Below are positions 36,563-48,168 of a DNA stretch of 64,000 nucleotides, in pieces. The stretch spans positions 1,426,001-1,490,000 of the forward strand of contig NZ_CP045725.1 in NCBI RefSeq assembly GCF_009646095.1, given 5' to 3'. Below the pieces are notes generated by a model. It had not been told where the DNA came from and searched no databases. It saw only the letters and a list, made by a program, of their open reading frames with translations. Both the position numbers and the translations under genes were made by a program. How positions within the stretch are numbered: the first letter of the stretch is position 1; each line of letters opens with the position of its first letter. Source of the stretch: Raineyella fluvialis. Lineage in GTDB: Bacteria; Actinomycetota; Actinomycetes; Propionibacteriales; Propionibacteriaceae.

Positions 36563-37867
36563 ATGGTGAAGACGGTTGAAATACGTATGAGGCAGTGTGA
36601 GACGTCCAAACTAGGCGACGCCCGCTTTAATGGTGGCGTTCAGGTGATCGGACCGAGTAGTTTTCTTTCGTCGGCGTTTATTGTGTTGTCATTCTTTCCC
36701 TATCTAGCATTGCCGGTCGGAACGGGATCTAACGTCCCGGTGTCTGCGTTCCTAGGAATCGCGGTGTGGTCTTTAGCCCCAAGGGTTCGCGCATTGGATT
36801 TGATGGTGGTAGGTTTAGTCGGTGCACCAATATTGGCCAACGCACTCTCGGCCATGCTGCTAGGGGCTCGAATACCTGTGTCGGGTCTTGTTACCTGGCT
36901 CACCGTTGTTGGAGGGTTTGCCGGTGGCGCGACAGCGATCTCCGTGAGTGCGGATCGCTGTGTCAAGAGTATCGCATACTCAGTGATCGGGACCTTCGGT
37001 TTCGAACTCGTGCAGTTGAGGGGGATAAGGGCTGGGAGCGTGCCGTTTATTGAGTGGTACACTTTGCCGGGATATGGCAGGCTTTCGGATAATGCATCGT
37101 CTATTGTTGAGTTTGTTCGACGCCCCTTCGCTCAGTTTCCTGAGCCTTCCTTCATGGCGGGTACACTCTTACTTGCACTCGCGGTATTGTTGACGGTGTC
37201 TAGGTCCGTACGACCTAAGTTGTTGAGGTTAGAGCTCCTCGCCCTTGGGGTCGGATCAGTTGGCGTGATTCTGAGTCAGTCAGGCGTCGCGGTGGTTGGG
37301 CTGGGGTTGCTGGCAATAGTGTTCCTTGCAACGTCTGGAAGGGGGTTTAGGGCTAGGGTCGGGGGGATTATCTTTGTGGTGCTCGGAGTCGCCGGGGGTC
37401 TTTCGGTGTTGGAGCAGCGATCCCAAGCGCTGAACTTTTCTTGGACTGATAGATTGAGTTCAATCAGGGTTAGTCTTCAATATTGGTTCAGCGATCCGGG
37501 TTTGTTTATCTTCGGTCTTGGGCGTGGTGGGATGTCTCGTGCGTTCATGGACGGGAGTGTTCGAGTCTCCGCTCTTGACTTTACCGTGGCTCCGAAAGAT
37601 GTTTGGAGCGTTGCCGTCCGGGATATTGTTGAATTGGGGCTGATTGTCGGAGGCATATTCGTTGCCTTCATGCTCTCTCGAATCGCAGCCGGCGGGCGGC
37701 GCCTTGGGTATATTCCGGTGCTTGTTTTGTGTGCCATTTGGCTGTTGGTAGCTTGCTTGGCTACCAGCTATGAAAGTGCTGTTTGGATATGGATCATGCC
37801 TGGTGCCTGTCAGGGGATTCGCGTGTTGAGCGGAACACGACCGGGTGGGAGTTCTCCGCGTCTTTGA
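36563..37867 (+). CDS. Wzy-like polysaccharide polymerase
   Basis: 434 residues, ten or more membrane helices and a larger periplasmic-side loop near 170-200 with EFVRRPFAQFPEPSFMAG. The layout and length are those of O-antigen ligase/polymerase family proteins, which are weakly conserved. ATG 36563 chosen because AGGCGA precedes it; a TTG 24 bases earlier overlaps the glycosyltransferase. Low GC. Last gene before the IS wreck. Confidence 0.75.
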   Translation: MVKTVEIRMRQCETSKLGDARFNGGVQVIGPSSFLSSAFIVLSFFPYLALPVGTGSNVPVSAFLGIAVWSLAPRVRALDLMVVGLVGAPILANALSAMLLGARIPVSGLVTWLTVVGGFAGGATAISVSADRCVKSIAYSVIGTFGFELVQLRGIRAGSVPFIEWYTLPGYGRLSDNASSIVEFVRRPFAQFPEPSFMAGTLLLALAVLLTVSRSVRPKLLRLELLALGVGSVGVILSQSGVAVVGLGLLAIVFLATSGRGFRARVGGIIFVVLGVAGGLSVLEQRSQALNFSWTDRLSSIRVSLQYWFSDPGLFIFGLGRGGMSRAFMDGSVRVSALDFTVAPKDVWSVAVRDIVELGLIVGGIFVAFMLSRIAAGGRRLGYIPVLVLCAIWLLVACLATSYESAVWIWIMPGACQGIRVLSGTRPGGSSPRL

Positions 37868-37912
37868 TCCGCATCGCGATCGCCAATTGGGTCAACCCGG
37901 TGCCCGGCTGAG

Positions 37913-38710
37913 TGTGACAACCTGAAGTGGCCCCACCTGGGGGGCGTTGTGCTGGCCTGAATTGGCCCCACTCCCGACCTGACCTGTCCTAGCTTTCGTG
38001 GCGTCCGACCAAAGACGTGCACGAGAGGCGAAGGGACGTGGAGGAGAGATCGAGAGTGGAGCAGTTCGAAGCTATCCGACGAGACGCGCGTGATGAAGGG
38101 CTGTCCATCCGGGCCCTGGCAGCCAAGCATCAGGTGCATCGCCGCACGGTGCGGGCGGCGTTGGCGGACGCGGTCCCGCCGCCGCGGAAGACCCCTGCCC
38201 GGACCGCGCCGGTGCTGGGCCCCTACGAGGCGTTGATCCGCGGGTGGCTGATCGAGGACCTGAAAGCGCCGAAGAAGCAGCGCCATACCGCCCGGCGGGT
38301 CTGGCAGCGGCTGGTCGAGGAGGAAGGAGCCGAGGTGGCCGAGTCCAGCGTCCGCAACCTCGTCGCCCGGTTACGCGCCGAGATCACCTCCCCACTGTCA
38401 CAGGTGACGGTGCCGCAGACTCACCCGCCAGCCGAGGAGGCCGAGGTCGATTTCGGCGAGTTCGTCGGCGAGATCGACGGGCAGGCGATGAAGTTGTTCA
38501 TGTTCTGCCTGCGGCTGTCGCATTCGGGCAAGGCGGTCCATATCGTCTATGCCAACCAGGCCCAGGAATCGTTCCTCGACGGTCACGTGCACGCATTCGA
38601 GGCGTTGGGTGGGGTGCCGGTCGGGATGATCCGCTACGACAATCTGAAGCCCGCGGTGATCCGGGTCCTGTTGGGCCGGGAACGGTTCGAGCACCCCCGC
38701 TTCGTCGCGT
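37913..38710 (+). mobile_element. left part of an IS21-family element (truncated)
   Basis: Starts with an IS21-like end near 37913 (TGTGACAACCTG). Two direct repeats, CCTGAAGTGGCCCCAC at 37921 and CCTGAATTGGCCCCAC at 37956, are spaced 35 bases as IS21 transposase sites usually are. It continues into istA and is cut at 38710 by an IS3 element. The istB gene and right end are missing. Confidence 0.75.
38056..38710 (+). pseudogene. truncated IS21 transposase IstA
   Basis: 218 residues of IstA remain. They include an HTH (LSIRALAAKHQVHRRTVRAAL) and the start of the DDE domain (AEVDFGEFVGEIDGQAMKLFMFCLRLSHS, then YDNLKPAV with the second Asp). The protein runs into the IS3 end, which adds foreign residues (NRPRF...). 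The last catalytic Glu and C-terminus are lost. GTG 38056 is likely; in-frame GTG codons at 38017 and 38038 are alternatives. Confidence 0.8.
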
Positions 38711-38737
38711 TGAACCGCCCCAGGTTTTCTGCCGCCC

Positions 38738-39712
38738 TCATGCGGGTTGCGGCGCTCTGTTGAGGGTCGCGTAGTGGGCGTTCTCGAACTCGTTCGGGGT
38801 GGCCATTCCGAGGCTACCGTGGAGCCTGCGGTTGTTGTACCAGTCGACCCAGCCGGCGGTGGCGTACTCGACGTCGGCCAGCGTTCGGTAGGGGCCCTCG
38901 TGGAAGATCGTGGTGCGGATGCATTCGGCCTTGTAGAGGCCGTTGATCGTTTCCATGAGGGCGTTGTCGAAGGCGTCGCCGACCGTCCCGATCGAGGGGG
39001 CGATGCCGTCCAGGGCGAGCTTGTCGGTGTAGGTCACCGCGGTGTATTGCGACCCTGCGTCCGAATGCGCCCTCAGCTGGCGGGGCCTGACGGGGTGGCC
39101 CTGGCGGGCGCGTTCCCACAGCGCCATCCGTAGCGGGATCATCACCAGGTCGACGTGCTTGGTGGTCTGGGCATGCCAAGCGACGATCCGCTGGGAGAAC
39201 ACGTCCACGATGAACGCGACGTAGACCCAACCCGTCCACGTGCGGCAGTAGGTGAAGTCCATCACCCAGGTGTGGTCCGGGCGCGGGGCGGTGAAGTCGC
39301 GGTTCAGCAGGTCACCGGCACGCACGCCGTCGGGGCTCGGGATCGTGGTCCGCACGGTCTTGGTCCGGCGGGCCCCTTCCAGGCCGAGCAGTCGCATCGC
39401 CCGGTCCACCGCACCCGCCGAGGCATCGGGCACCGTCGTGCGGCGCAGCAGCGCGGTCATCTTCCGCCGCCCGTAGAGCCCTTCGGGGGTCATCGTGCGC
39501 CGCTGGGTGCCGTCGGGCATCGTGACGCTGGTCCAGACCACGTCGCGGATCGCGTCGAGGACCAGGGCGTCGCTGAGCGTCCGCGCCGCGACACGGCCCG
39601 TTCTCCACGCCCGGTAGGTGCGCGCGGCGACCTGGACGCCCTGTTCCCGCAGGACGCGGATGATCGACTCGACCGCGTGCCCTTCGGCGCGGAGCTGATC
39701 AATGAATCCCAT
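38738..39712 (-). CDS. IS3-family transposase OrfB (DDE integrase)
   Basis: 324 residues. The retroviral-type integrase core has WVMDFTYCRTWTGWVYVAFIVDVFSQRIVAW (first Asp), LRAHSDAGSQYTAV (second Asp) and GDAFDNALMETINGLYKAE (Glu). It ends in NNRRLHGSLGMATPNEFE. ATG 39712 follows the OrfA stop closely, in another frame. In this family OrfA-OrfB fusion is made by -1 frameshifting. Looks intact. Confidence 0.92.
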   Translation of the reverse strand: MGFIDQLRAEGHAVESIIRVLREQGVQVAARTYRAWRTGRVAARTLSDALVLDAIRDVVWTSVTMPDGTQRRTMTPEGLYGRRKMTALLRRTTVPDASAGAVDRAMRLLGLEGARRTKTVRTTIPSPDGVRAGDLLNRDFTAPRPDHTWVMDFTYCRTWTGWVYVAFIVDVFSQRIVAWHAQTTKHVDLVMIPLRMALWERARQGHPVRPRQLRAHSDAGSQYTAVTYTDKLALDGIAPSIGTVGDAFDNALMETINGLYKAECIRTTIFHEGPYRTLADVEYATAGWVDWYNNRRLHGSLGMATPNEFENAHYATLNRAPQPA

Positions 39713-39714
39713 GA

Positions 39715-40026
39715 TCAGCGGTTGCGGGGGTCGAGTTCCCCCACGAAGAAAGACGTTGCCGCCTTGAGTATGGCGACGTCCTCGCGCAACCGCTTGTTCT
39801 CGGCCTTCAGACGTCGGATCTCCGCGGTTTCCTCGCTGGTGACGCCCTCGCGGTCACCGGCATCGATGTCGGCCTGGGCGACCCATCGGCGCAACGACTC
39901 GTGTCCCACTCCCTCCTGTCGGGCGACCGCGGCGACCGCGGCGGTCGTGGACGGGTACTCCGACCGGTGCTCACGCACCAAACGCACCGCGCGCTCACGC
40001 AACGCGGGATCGATCTTCTTCGGCAT
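39715..40026 (-). CDS. IS3-family transposase OrfA
   Basis: 103 residues. HTH (AAVAAVARQEGVGHESLRRWVAQADID) followed by a leucine-zipper-like helix (EIRRLKAENKRLREDVAILKAA). ATG 40026 (MPKKIDPALRE) has AGGAGG 9 bases upstream, so the upstream in-frame ATGs are not needed. Recognises element ends. Confidence 0.9.
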   Translation of the reverse strand: MPKKIDPALRERAVRLVREHRSEYPSTTAAVAAVARQEGVGHESLRRWVAQADIDAGDREGVTSEETAEIRRLKAENKRLREDVAILKAATSFFVGELDPRNR

Positions 40027-40080
40027 GGTGCTCATCCTCCTGGACTCAAACAGGAGCGGCATCAAACCTGGGGCGGTTCA

Positions 40081-41088
40081 CCCGGCGCCCGTAGACCCAC
40101 TGGCTGATCTCGTAGGCCACCGCCGGCAGGGGCGTCAGCCCCGGCGCCTCCAAGGTGGTGAACACGCTCGCCCGGGAGCCGGGCCGCTTCTGGAACGGCT
40201 CGCGGTTGTAGGCGTCGATCCGCTCGACGATCGCGGCTCGCAACGCGGGCAGCGAGGAGAACTGCCGCTCCCGCAGCGACGCGATGACCCAGGTCGCGAC
40301 GTGGCCCACGGTGTTCTCCACGCTCGCCTTGTCCTTGGGCTTCTTCACCCGGCCGGGCAACACCGCGGCCGAGTAGTGCGCGGCCATCTCGCGGTAGGCG
40401 TCGTCAGCACGATCTCGCCCTCGCGGGGATGCTTGAGCACCCCGGTCTTCAGGTTGTCCGGCACGATGCGGGGCACCGAGCCGCCGAAGAACTCGAACAT
40501 CGCCACATGGGCCCGCAGCCAGGTGTCCTGGCGCATGTCCAGGGCAGGCTCGACGAACCCATACCGGCTGAACGGCAGACACCCCACGAACAAGTACACC
40601 GTCCGCGCCGCACCCGTCACCGGGTCCGTGAGGTGCATCGTCGGACCGGACCAGTCGACCTCGACGCTCTGGGCGGCCTTGTGACCGACCCGCGACGACG
40701 CGCCGGTGACCAACACATGATGCTGGTAGCTCCGGCAGAACCGGTCATAGCCCATCGCGGGCTCGCTGCGGGTCGCGCAGCCGTCGGCGTACTCCTGGTG
40801 CAGCAGTTTCAGCGTCACCCCGACCCGGGCCATCTGACGGTGGACCTCGTCCCAGTCCGGCTGGGCGAACACGCTCTCGTGCTCACCCCGCCCCGGGAAC
40901 AACAGCCCGTAGACCTCGTCCTCCGCACGGTCGGCGATGTCGTCCCAGCCGACACCGGCAGCATCCGCGGCCTCCAACACTGCCGTCACACTCTTGCGCG
41001 ACATCGCCTGCGACGCCGCGATCGCCCGCCCGGACAAGCCCTCGGCGCGCAACCGCAGGACGAGTTTCGCCCTGATCTTCCGTACCAT
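40081..41088 (-). pseudogene. second IS21 transposase IstA, frameshifted and end-truncated
   Basis: A different IS21 transposase on the opposite strand. N-terminal HTH (LRAEGLSGRAIAASQAMSRKSVTAVLEAA) and DDE segments SVEVDWSGPTMHLTD and PDNLKTGV. The frame breaks near 40404; one added A gives IVLNDAYREMAAHY, the expected text. The rest (PKDKASVENTVG with Glu) is in the second frame. The end is cut by the IS3 element at 40080, which replaces the last codons. No istB remains. ATG 41088 follows AAGGAG. Confidence 0.8.
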
Positions 41089-41104
41089 GACTGCTCAACT
41101 CCTT

Positions 41105-41131
41105 CCGCCGTGTGCCCGATACACACGGCGG
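41105..41131. repeat. 10-bp perfect hairpin upstream of the second istA
   Basis: CCGCCGTGTG (41105-41114) and CACACGGCGG (41122-41131) with a 7-base loop, 17 bases before istA. It probably belongs to the IS21 end and could shield istA from outside transcription. Confidence 0.7.
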
Positions 41132-41457
41132 GGGAGCCTAAGCAGGGTGGCCCCCACACACGCCATCACCGGCCCCCAAACCCGCGATCAGGCGGTCAGC
41201 CCACCGGCCCCCGAAGACACGACCATCGGACCCCAGCGAAGCGAATATTCAACGTCACGAGTCGCGCAACCATCGCCGTTGCCAACGGGAACGACCTGAG
41301 GCGGGAACCACACAAGAGACCGCACTGCACGATCTCACGGCACAGGTACCGGCCGGTCGGCGGATCCGGGTGGCCATACCAAGTGTGATTGTGGGCAAAT
41401 GAGTGTTGATTGAAGATCGCGACCGCGGGTTCTCGTACCCGACTTGGCTCATTTGGT

Positions 41458-41556
41458 GGCTCTTCACAGAAGAGAGTGGAGTCTGGCCAGGACCCTCCTT
41501 GATGCCCTCGTCCAGCTCACCCCGCAGGGCGCCTACACCCTCAACTGTGAAGAGCC
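41458..41556. mobile_element. 99-bp ISL3-like remnant or miniature element
   Basis: GGCTCTTCACAG at 41458-41469 and its exact complement CTGTGAAGAGCC at 41545-41556 bound 99 bp. GGCTCTTC is the typical start of ISL3-family ends. The interior holds no gene. No matching 8-bp target duplication is seen. Confidence 0.55.
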
Positions 41557-41579
41557 GTTAATCTGCAGGCTCCTGAGGG

Positions 41580-42725
41580 TCAGCATTCACTGGGCATCGA
41601 CACGGATCGTAGCTCAACCGTCGCTTCGCGCTGTCGTGTGTTGAGGAAGTGCCGCTCGACTAGCCAGAACATCCCTGAGGCGACGGCTAGCGCAACGGGG
41701 ATGCCGAGGAACGTAAGCACTATGTAATGCGTAATGACGGGCAATCCCAGAGGAAGGGTTAGCAGGTTGAGGAGGGCCAGTAGTGGGCTGTGGAATAGGT
41801 ATAGGCTGTAAGAAATGAGTCCGAGGAAGACCAGTGGCCGAGATTGGAGGAACTTGGCAGCATAAGTCGGCCGTCCCGATATTTCCCGACGCCCTATCCA
41901 GATGAGGCCAGTCGCCACGGAGAGCCCAGCCAATGTCTCGGCCATGCCGTCTCGAGCGATGCCTAGGGTGCTCGCGGCCGAAGCAGCGACTGGCGTCAGT
42001 GCGAGCAGTGCGAGTGCGGCAAGGCCGTAACGGCGTGTCGAGGTACCTGTGAGGGTTAGCTGCGCCGCCCACATTCCGGCCGCGAATAGTCCGAGGAACC
42101 AGGGGTGCGCGCTGGCACCGACGCCGTAGATCGCGGGAGTTAGTGTCACAAGTAGGAGGGTGCCGACTAGCCACCCAGGGGGTACCCGTCGCCACAGGGG
42201 CAGTAGGACCAGCGCCATTGCGAAGTAGATCTGCCACTCAATCGCGACGCTCCACATCGGGCCGTTGATCTTCAATATCCAGGCGGGAGAGGAGTCGTGT
42301 ACGAGGAAGATGTGCGCGACGATGCTGTCCCAAGTGATCGGCAGCTTCGAATCCCATGCAGTGCCCCTTGTCGACTGCATGACGGGAACAACCCTGATCA
42401 GTGCAAGCGAGAAAGCGAGTGCAGCGTAGTACGGCGGCAGAATGCGCCGACCGCGTCGCTTGAGGAAGCCCCATATCCCACCGCGCAGCCTGAGGTCATC
42501 AGTGCGAGCGATAGGTAGCATCAGGACGTAGCCGGAAAGGACTATGAAGACCGCGACACCTGTGTAGCCGTACCCAATGACGTGATACCAGATCGACATC
42601 GCTTGGGCAGCTTCGCCTTGGTAGCCGGTGAATAGGAATGCGTGATAGGCCACGACGATCAAGGCGGCGATGCCGCGGAGGCCGTCAAGGTAGGGGAACT
42701 TAAGGCTTGCGCTGGGCCGAGTCAT
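41580..42725 (-). CDS. acyltransferase 3 family membrane O-acyltransferase
   Basis: 381 residues, about ten membrane helices. The N-terminal [21 protein letters not shown] has the conserved R-x10-H of the family; later come [26 protein letters not shown] and [13 protein letters not shown]. Probably acetylates a sugar of the exported polymer, using cytoplasmic acyl donors. Its start overlaps rmlA by 26 bases. Confidence 0.88.
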   Translation of the reverse strand: MTRPSASLKFPYLDGLRGIAALIVVAYHAFLFTGYQGEAAQAMSIWYHVIGYGYTGVAVFIVLSGYVLMLPIARTDDLRLRGGIWGFLKRRGRRILPPYYAALAFSLALIRVVPVMQSTRGTAWDSKLPITWDSIVAHIFLVHDSSPAWILKINGPMWSVAIEWQIYFAMALVLLPLWRRVPPGWLVGTLLLVTLTPAIYGVGASAHPWFLGLFAAGMWAAQLTLTGTSTRRYGLAALALLALTPVAASAASTLGIARDGMAETLAGLSVATGLIWIGRREISGRPTYAAKFLQSRPLVFLGLISYSLYLFHSPLLALLNLLTLPLGLPVITHYIVLTFLGIPVALAVASGMFWLVERHFLNTRQREATVELRSVSMPSEC

Positions 42726-43617
42726 TTCCCCCCCGTGTGGCGTGCCAGCTGCGTCCGCGCTGCAGTTGTTCGAGCAGGTAGTCGCCGTAGCCGGACTTTC
42801 GCAGCCCCATTGCCCGAGTCTGCAGTTCGTCGTCGCTGAGGAAACCCATCCGCCACGCCGCTTCCTCCGGGCAGCCGACCTGGAGACCCTGGCGCTTCTG
42901 CAGGGTATGGACGTAATTCGAGGCGTCCAACAGGGAATCGAACGTCCCGGTGTCCAACCAGGCGGTCCCGCGAGGGAGTACCTCGACCTGCAGCCGGCCC
43001 TGATCGAGGTAGCAGCGGTTCACGTCGGTGATCTCGTACTCGCCGCGGGCTGACGGGGCCAGGGACCGTGCGATGTCGACGACGTTGTTGTCATAGAAGT
43101 ACAGGCCAGGCACCGCATAGTTCGACTTGGGGACGGCCGGCTTCTCCTCGATGGACAACGCCCGGCAGGCCTCATCGAACTCCACCACGCCGTACGCGGT
43201 GGGATCCGCCACCCAGTAGGCGAACACCGCGGCGCCGTCCAGTTCCTCGAACCGCTGCAGGCGGGTGCCCAGGCCAGGGCCGTAGAAGATGTTGTCCCCC
43301 AGCACCAGTGCCACGCGGTCGCCACCGATGAAGTCGGCGCCGATGGTGAAGGCCTGGGCCAGGCCCTTCGGCTCGGGCTGCTGAGCGTAGGTGAGGGAGA
43401 CCCCGTACTGGGAACCGTCGCCGAGCAGTCGCTGGAAGGCTGCCGCCTCGTGCGGAGTGGTGATCACCAGGATGTCCCGGATGCCGGCGAAGATCAGCGT
43501 CGACAGAGGGTAGTAGATCATCGGTTTGTCGTAGACGGGCACCAGCTGTTTGCTGACGCCGAGAGTGATGGGGTGGAGCCGCGTCCCTGAGCCCCCCGCC
43601 AGGATGATCCCGCGCAT
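42700..43617 (-). CDS. rmlA: glucose-1-phosphate thymidylyltransferase RmlA
   Basis: 305 residues. N-terminal [39 protein letters not shown] is diagnostic, with the GSGTR pyrophosphorylase signature and the Lys of DKPM. Also [28 protein letters not shown] and GTAWLDTGT. Makes dTDP-glucose from glucose-1-phosphate and dTTP. Lies 3 bases after the rmlCD stop, so it is in the same operon. Confidence 0.97.
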   Translation of the reverse strand: MRGIILAGGSGTRLHPITLGVSKQLVPVYDKPMIYYPLSTLIFAGIRDILVITTPHEAAAFQRLLGDGSQYGVSLTYAQQPEPKGLAQAFTIGADFIGGDRVALVLGDNIFYGPGLGTRLQRFEELDGAAVFAYWVADPTAYGVVEFDEACRALSIEEKPAVPKSNYAVPGLYFYDNNVVDIARSLAPSARGEYEITDVNRCYLDQGRLQVEVLPRGTAWLDTGTFDSLLDASNYVHTLQKRQGLQVGCPEEAAWRMGFLSDDELQTRAMGLRKSGYGDYLLEQLQRGRSWHATRGGNDSAQRKP

Positions 43618-43620
43618 TCG

Positions 43621-45057
43621 TCATTGCCCTTCACTGGAGGTTGGACGTTGATCCAACGTACGTTCAGAGGTCAGGAGGGCCCGCAGGCGGGCCAGGTGCT
43701 GTGAGGCATCGCGGGGTGTGAAGCCGGTCGCGATGATCTTGTCCAGGGCGAGGGTGCTGTGCCGGGGACGGGCTGAGGTCTGTTTTCCGGCCGAGTAGAC
43801 GGCGGTACTGACCGGGGTGATATCGGTGCGAGGGCGCCCGCAGAGTTCGTAGACATCAGCGGCGATGTCGGCCCAGGACTGGACGGGCCCGTCGCCGGTC
43901 AGGTTGTACACCCCGTAGGCGGGGCGGGTGGCGAGGAGGTGGGCGATGCCGGCGGCGAGGTCGTCGGTGAACGTGAGTCGTCCGTACTGGTCGTCGACGA
44001 CGCTCGGCGTGATGCCCTTGTCGGCGAGAGCAGCCATGGTGCGGACGAAGTTGGGGCCGTCGCCGATCACCCAGCTGGTTCGCACGATGTAGTGCCGTGG
44101 CACCGTGGCGACCAGAGCATCGCCGGCGGCCTTGGTCTGCCCGTAGACCCCCAGCGGGCTCACCGGTTCGTTCTCGTCGTGAATCTTGGCGGTGCCGTCG
44201 AAGACGTAGTCGGATGACACGTGGACCACGGTGAGGCGGTGTTCGGTCGCGACCCGGGCCAGGTGCCCGACAGCCGTCACGTTCGCGGCCCACGCGTCCC
44301 GGCGGCCCTCCGGGGTCTCGGCGGCGTCGACCTTCGTGTACGCGGCGGCGTTGATCACCGTGTCGTAGTCCTGCCACCGGACTGCCTGGTAGGCGGCGGG
44401 GTCGGTCACGTCGAAGCGGTCCCTGCCCCAGGCCTCGGCGTCGGGCAGGACCTGAGTGAGGGCACGGCCGAGCTGGCCGTTCGCTCCCAGGATCACCGTC
44501 CGGCGCCGCGGCATCGGGACGACGTCGGCCAGCAGTGGATGTTGCCGGTCGGCGTCGGAGATGACCGCCTGCGTCAGCGGGATCGGCCAGTCGATTCCCA
44601 GCGCGGGGTCGGCAAGGTTCACATAGGTGTACGAGGCCCGCGCCTGCGGGCTCCAATGGTCATTGACGAGGTAGGAGTAGGCCGTGTCGGGCTCGAGCGT
44701 CTGGTAGGAGTTCGCCACTCCGCGAGGGACGAACACCGCAATGTCCGGCCCGACCTCGACGCTCACCACGGTCCCGAAGCTCTCGCCGGCCCGCAGGTCG
44801 ACCCAGACGCCGAACACCCGCCCGGTCGCCACCGAGATCAGCTTGTCCCACGGCTCCGCGTGGATCCCGCGCGTCACGCCGACCTGCGGGTTGAACGACA
44901 TGTTGTTCTGCACCGGCCCGAAGTCCGGGAGTCCCAGCGCCGTGAACTTCTCCCGCTGCCAGTTCTCCTTGAACCAGCCGCGCGCATCCGGATGGACCTG
45001 CAGGTCGATCACCAACAGGCCCGGAATGGCCGTCTCTCGAACAGCCAACGTCCCCAT
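43621..45057 (-). CDS. bifunctional dTDP-4-keto-6-deoxyhexose 3,5-epimerase/reductase (RmlC-RmlD fusion)
   Basis: 478 residues. Residues 1-185 are an RmlC cupin (GWFKENWQREKF, GVTRGIHAEPWDKLISV with catalytic His, PRGVANSYQTL). From 190 on is an RmlD reductase (VILGANGQLGRAL, INAAAYTKVDAAE, VYGQTKAAGD with Tyr-x3-Lys). Completes dTDP-L-rhamnose. Start ATG 45057 has GAGGGG upstream; the longer in-frame ORF reads back through rmlB and is rejected. Confidence 0.95.
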   Translation of the reverse strand: MGTLAVRETAIPGLLVIDLQVHPDARGWFKENWQREKFTALGLPDFGPVQNNMSFNPQVGVTRGIHAEPWDKLISVATGRVFGVWVDLRAGESFGTVVSVEVGPDIAVFVPRGVANSYQTLEPDTAYSYLVNDHWSPQARASYTYVNLADPALGIDWPIPLTQAVISDADRQHPLLADVVPMPRRRTVILGANGQLGRALTQVLPDAEAWGRDRFDVTDPAAYQAVRWQDYDTVINAAAYTKVDAAETPEGRRDAWAANVTAVGHLARVATEHRLTVVHVSSDYVFDGTAKIHDENEPVSPLGVYGQTKAAGDALVATVPRHYIVRTSWVIGDGPNFVRTMAALADKGITPSVVDDQYGRLTFTDDLAAGIAHLLATRPAYGVYNLTGDGPVQSWADIAADVYELCGRPRTDITPVSTAVYSAGKQTSARPRHSTLALDKIIATGFTPRDASQHLARLRALLTSERTLDQRPTSSEGQ

Positions 45058-45088
45058 CACAGTCCCCTCATCGTCGCGTCCGGGCCGC

Positions 45089-46990
<1,902 letters not shown>

Positions 46991-46991
<1 letters not shown>

Positions 46992-48168
46992 TGGACCCGA
47001 CCGTACGCAACGGCAGCCACAGCGCGGCCGCTGAGGCGGTCTTTGCCCGATTGATAGCGGTTTTCGCGGTCGCACTGCTGGCCCAGGGAGCCGGCGACAT
47101 CCTCGACCAAGTGCCAGGCCTGGCCCCCTGGTGGAACGTGCTGTTCGGCGGCGGGGCAGCGCTCACGCTCGTCTGGGCGATCGCGGCCAGCATCCGGGGG
47201 CGCGCTGACCCGAGGGCGTTGGGCGGGTTCGCCGGTGCCGTCGCGCTGGGCCTGCTGACCTGGCCGCTGGCCCACCCCGCCGCCGAGGGCGGCCCCCGTG
47301 GCTCTGGCACGTGCTCGCGCTGGGGACGACCTGCCTGGCCGCCGCAGCGGGCCTCAGGGCTGCGACCCTCTACGCCGTGGTGACCTCGGTCCTGTTCATC
47401 GTGGTCCGTCACTCGCCGTCCGGCGGCGCAGCGGCCGTCGTCGTCGCCGTCGAGGACGGTGTCTATGTTGCGGTCATCGGCGTTGCCATCGCGGCCGCGA
47501 TCCAAGCCGTCCGCGTTGGCGCACAGCGCACTGACGCCGCGGAAGCCCAAGCCATCGCCGCCTACCGGGAATCAGCGGGCGCCCGGGCCCATCTCATCGA
47601 ACGGCACCGTCTCGGGGCAATCCTGCACGACTCGGTCATGACAGCCCTCGTCTCTGCTGCTCGGGCCTCCACGCCCGAACAGCGCCGGGGCGCCGCGGAA
47701 GCGGCACGCGAAGGGATGAGGCAGCTCGAGGAGTACGCCGCCACAGGGTTGGCGCGAGACGACGTCCCCCTCGCCGAGCTACCCGCACGTCTCCGGGCGG
47801 TCGCCAAAAATCCTGCCCTGCTCCCGGTCGACATCGTCTCGACGCTGCCCGCGGATGGCGAGTTGTCGCTGCCGGCCCCTGCCGCCGACGCCCTGGTCGA
47901 GGCTGTCTACGCAGCGCTCGACAACGCCAGCCGCCATTCGGGCGCCTCGCGCGTGCAGATCGCCGCCGCCGTGGCGGACGGTATCCTGCGGGTCCAGGTG
48001 GCGGATGACGGCCGCGGGTTCGACCCCTCGGCGGTCCCGCAGAGCCGACTGGGGATCAGGCTGTCGATCGTCCAGCGGGCGACGGACGCCGGTGGACGTG
48101 CGGCCGTCGAATCGGCCCCAGGACTCGGAACCAGGGTCCTGCTCGAGTGGGCGGTTCACTCACCATGA
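46991..48168 (+). CDS. membrane sensor histidine kinase, NarL-partner type (apparent frameshift)
   Basis: About 392 residues when joined. N-terminal membrane helices begin at VFARLIAVFAVALLAQGAGDIL. In the second frame come further helices, the HisKA_3-like box RHRLGAILHDSVMTAL (His of HDSV) and an HATPase domain (DNASRHSGASRVQ, VADDGRGFD, GTRVLLEW). The frame breaks at CCCCC 47293-47297. One added C gives GGPPWLWHVLALGTT. GTG 46991 shares a base with the regulator stop. Confidence 0.83.

Larger units (their letters stand above)
38711..40080 (-). mobile_element. complete IS3-family element
   Basis: 1,370 bp with terminal inverted repeats TGAACCGCCCCAGGTTT at 38711-38727 and its complement at 40064-40080, extendable to 26 bp with 3 mismatches. 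Encodes overlapping OrfA and OrfB on the minus strand. The flanking triplets differ (CGT on the left, CCC on the right), so there is no target duplication. Confidence 0.9.
41089..41579. other. intergenic: IS21 right end and ISL3-like remnant
   Basis: 491 bases with no supportable gene. It contains the hairpin at 41105-41131 and two IS21-type direct repeats, CACCGGCCCCC(A/G)AA at 41167 and 41202, again spaced 35 bases. An unassigned stretch follows, then the short inverted-repeat element at 41458-41556. The exact IS21 end could not be placed. Confidence 0.6.

Noticed and set aside
38711-40080. IS3 as a simple insertion into one IS21 istA gene
   Set aside because: The flanking istA pieces are on opposite strands and differ in sequence, and there is no target duplication.
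39155-40684. 509-residue forward frame across the IS3 element and istA
   Set aside because: Crosses the border between two mobile elements, so it cannot be an old gene; no recognisable domain.
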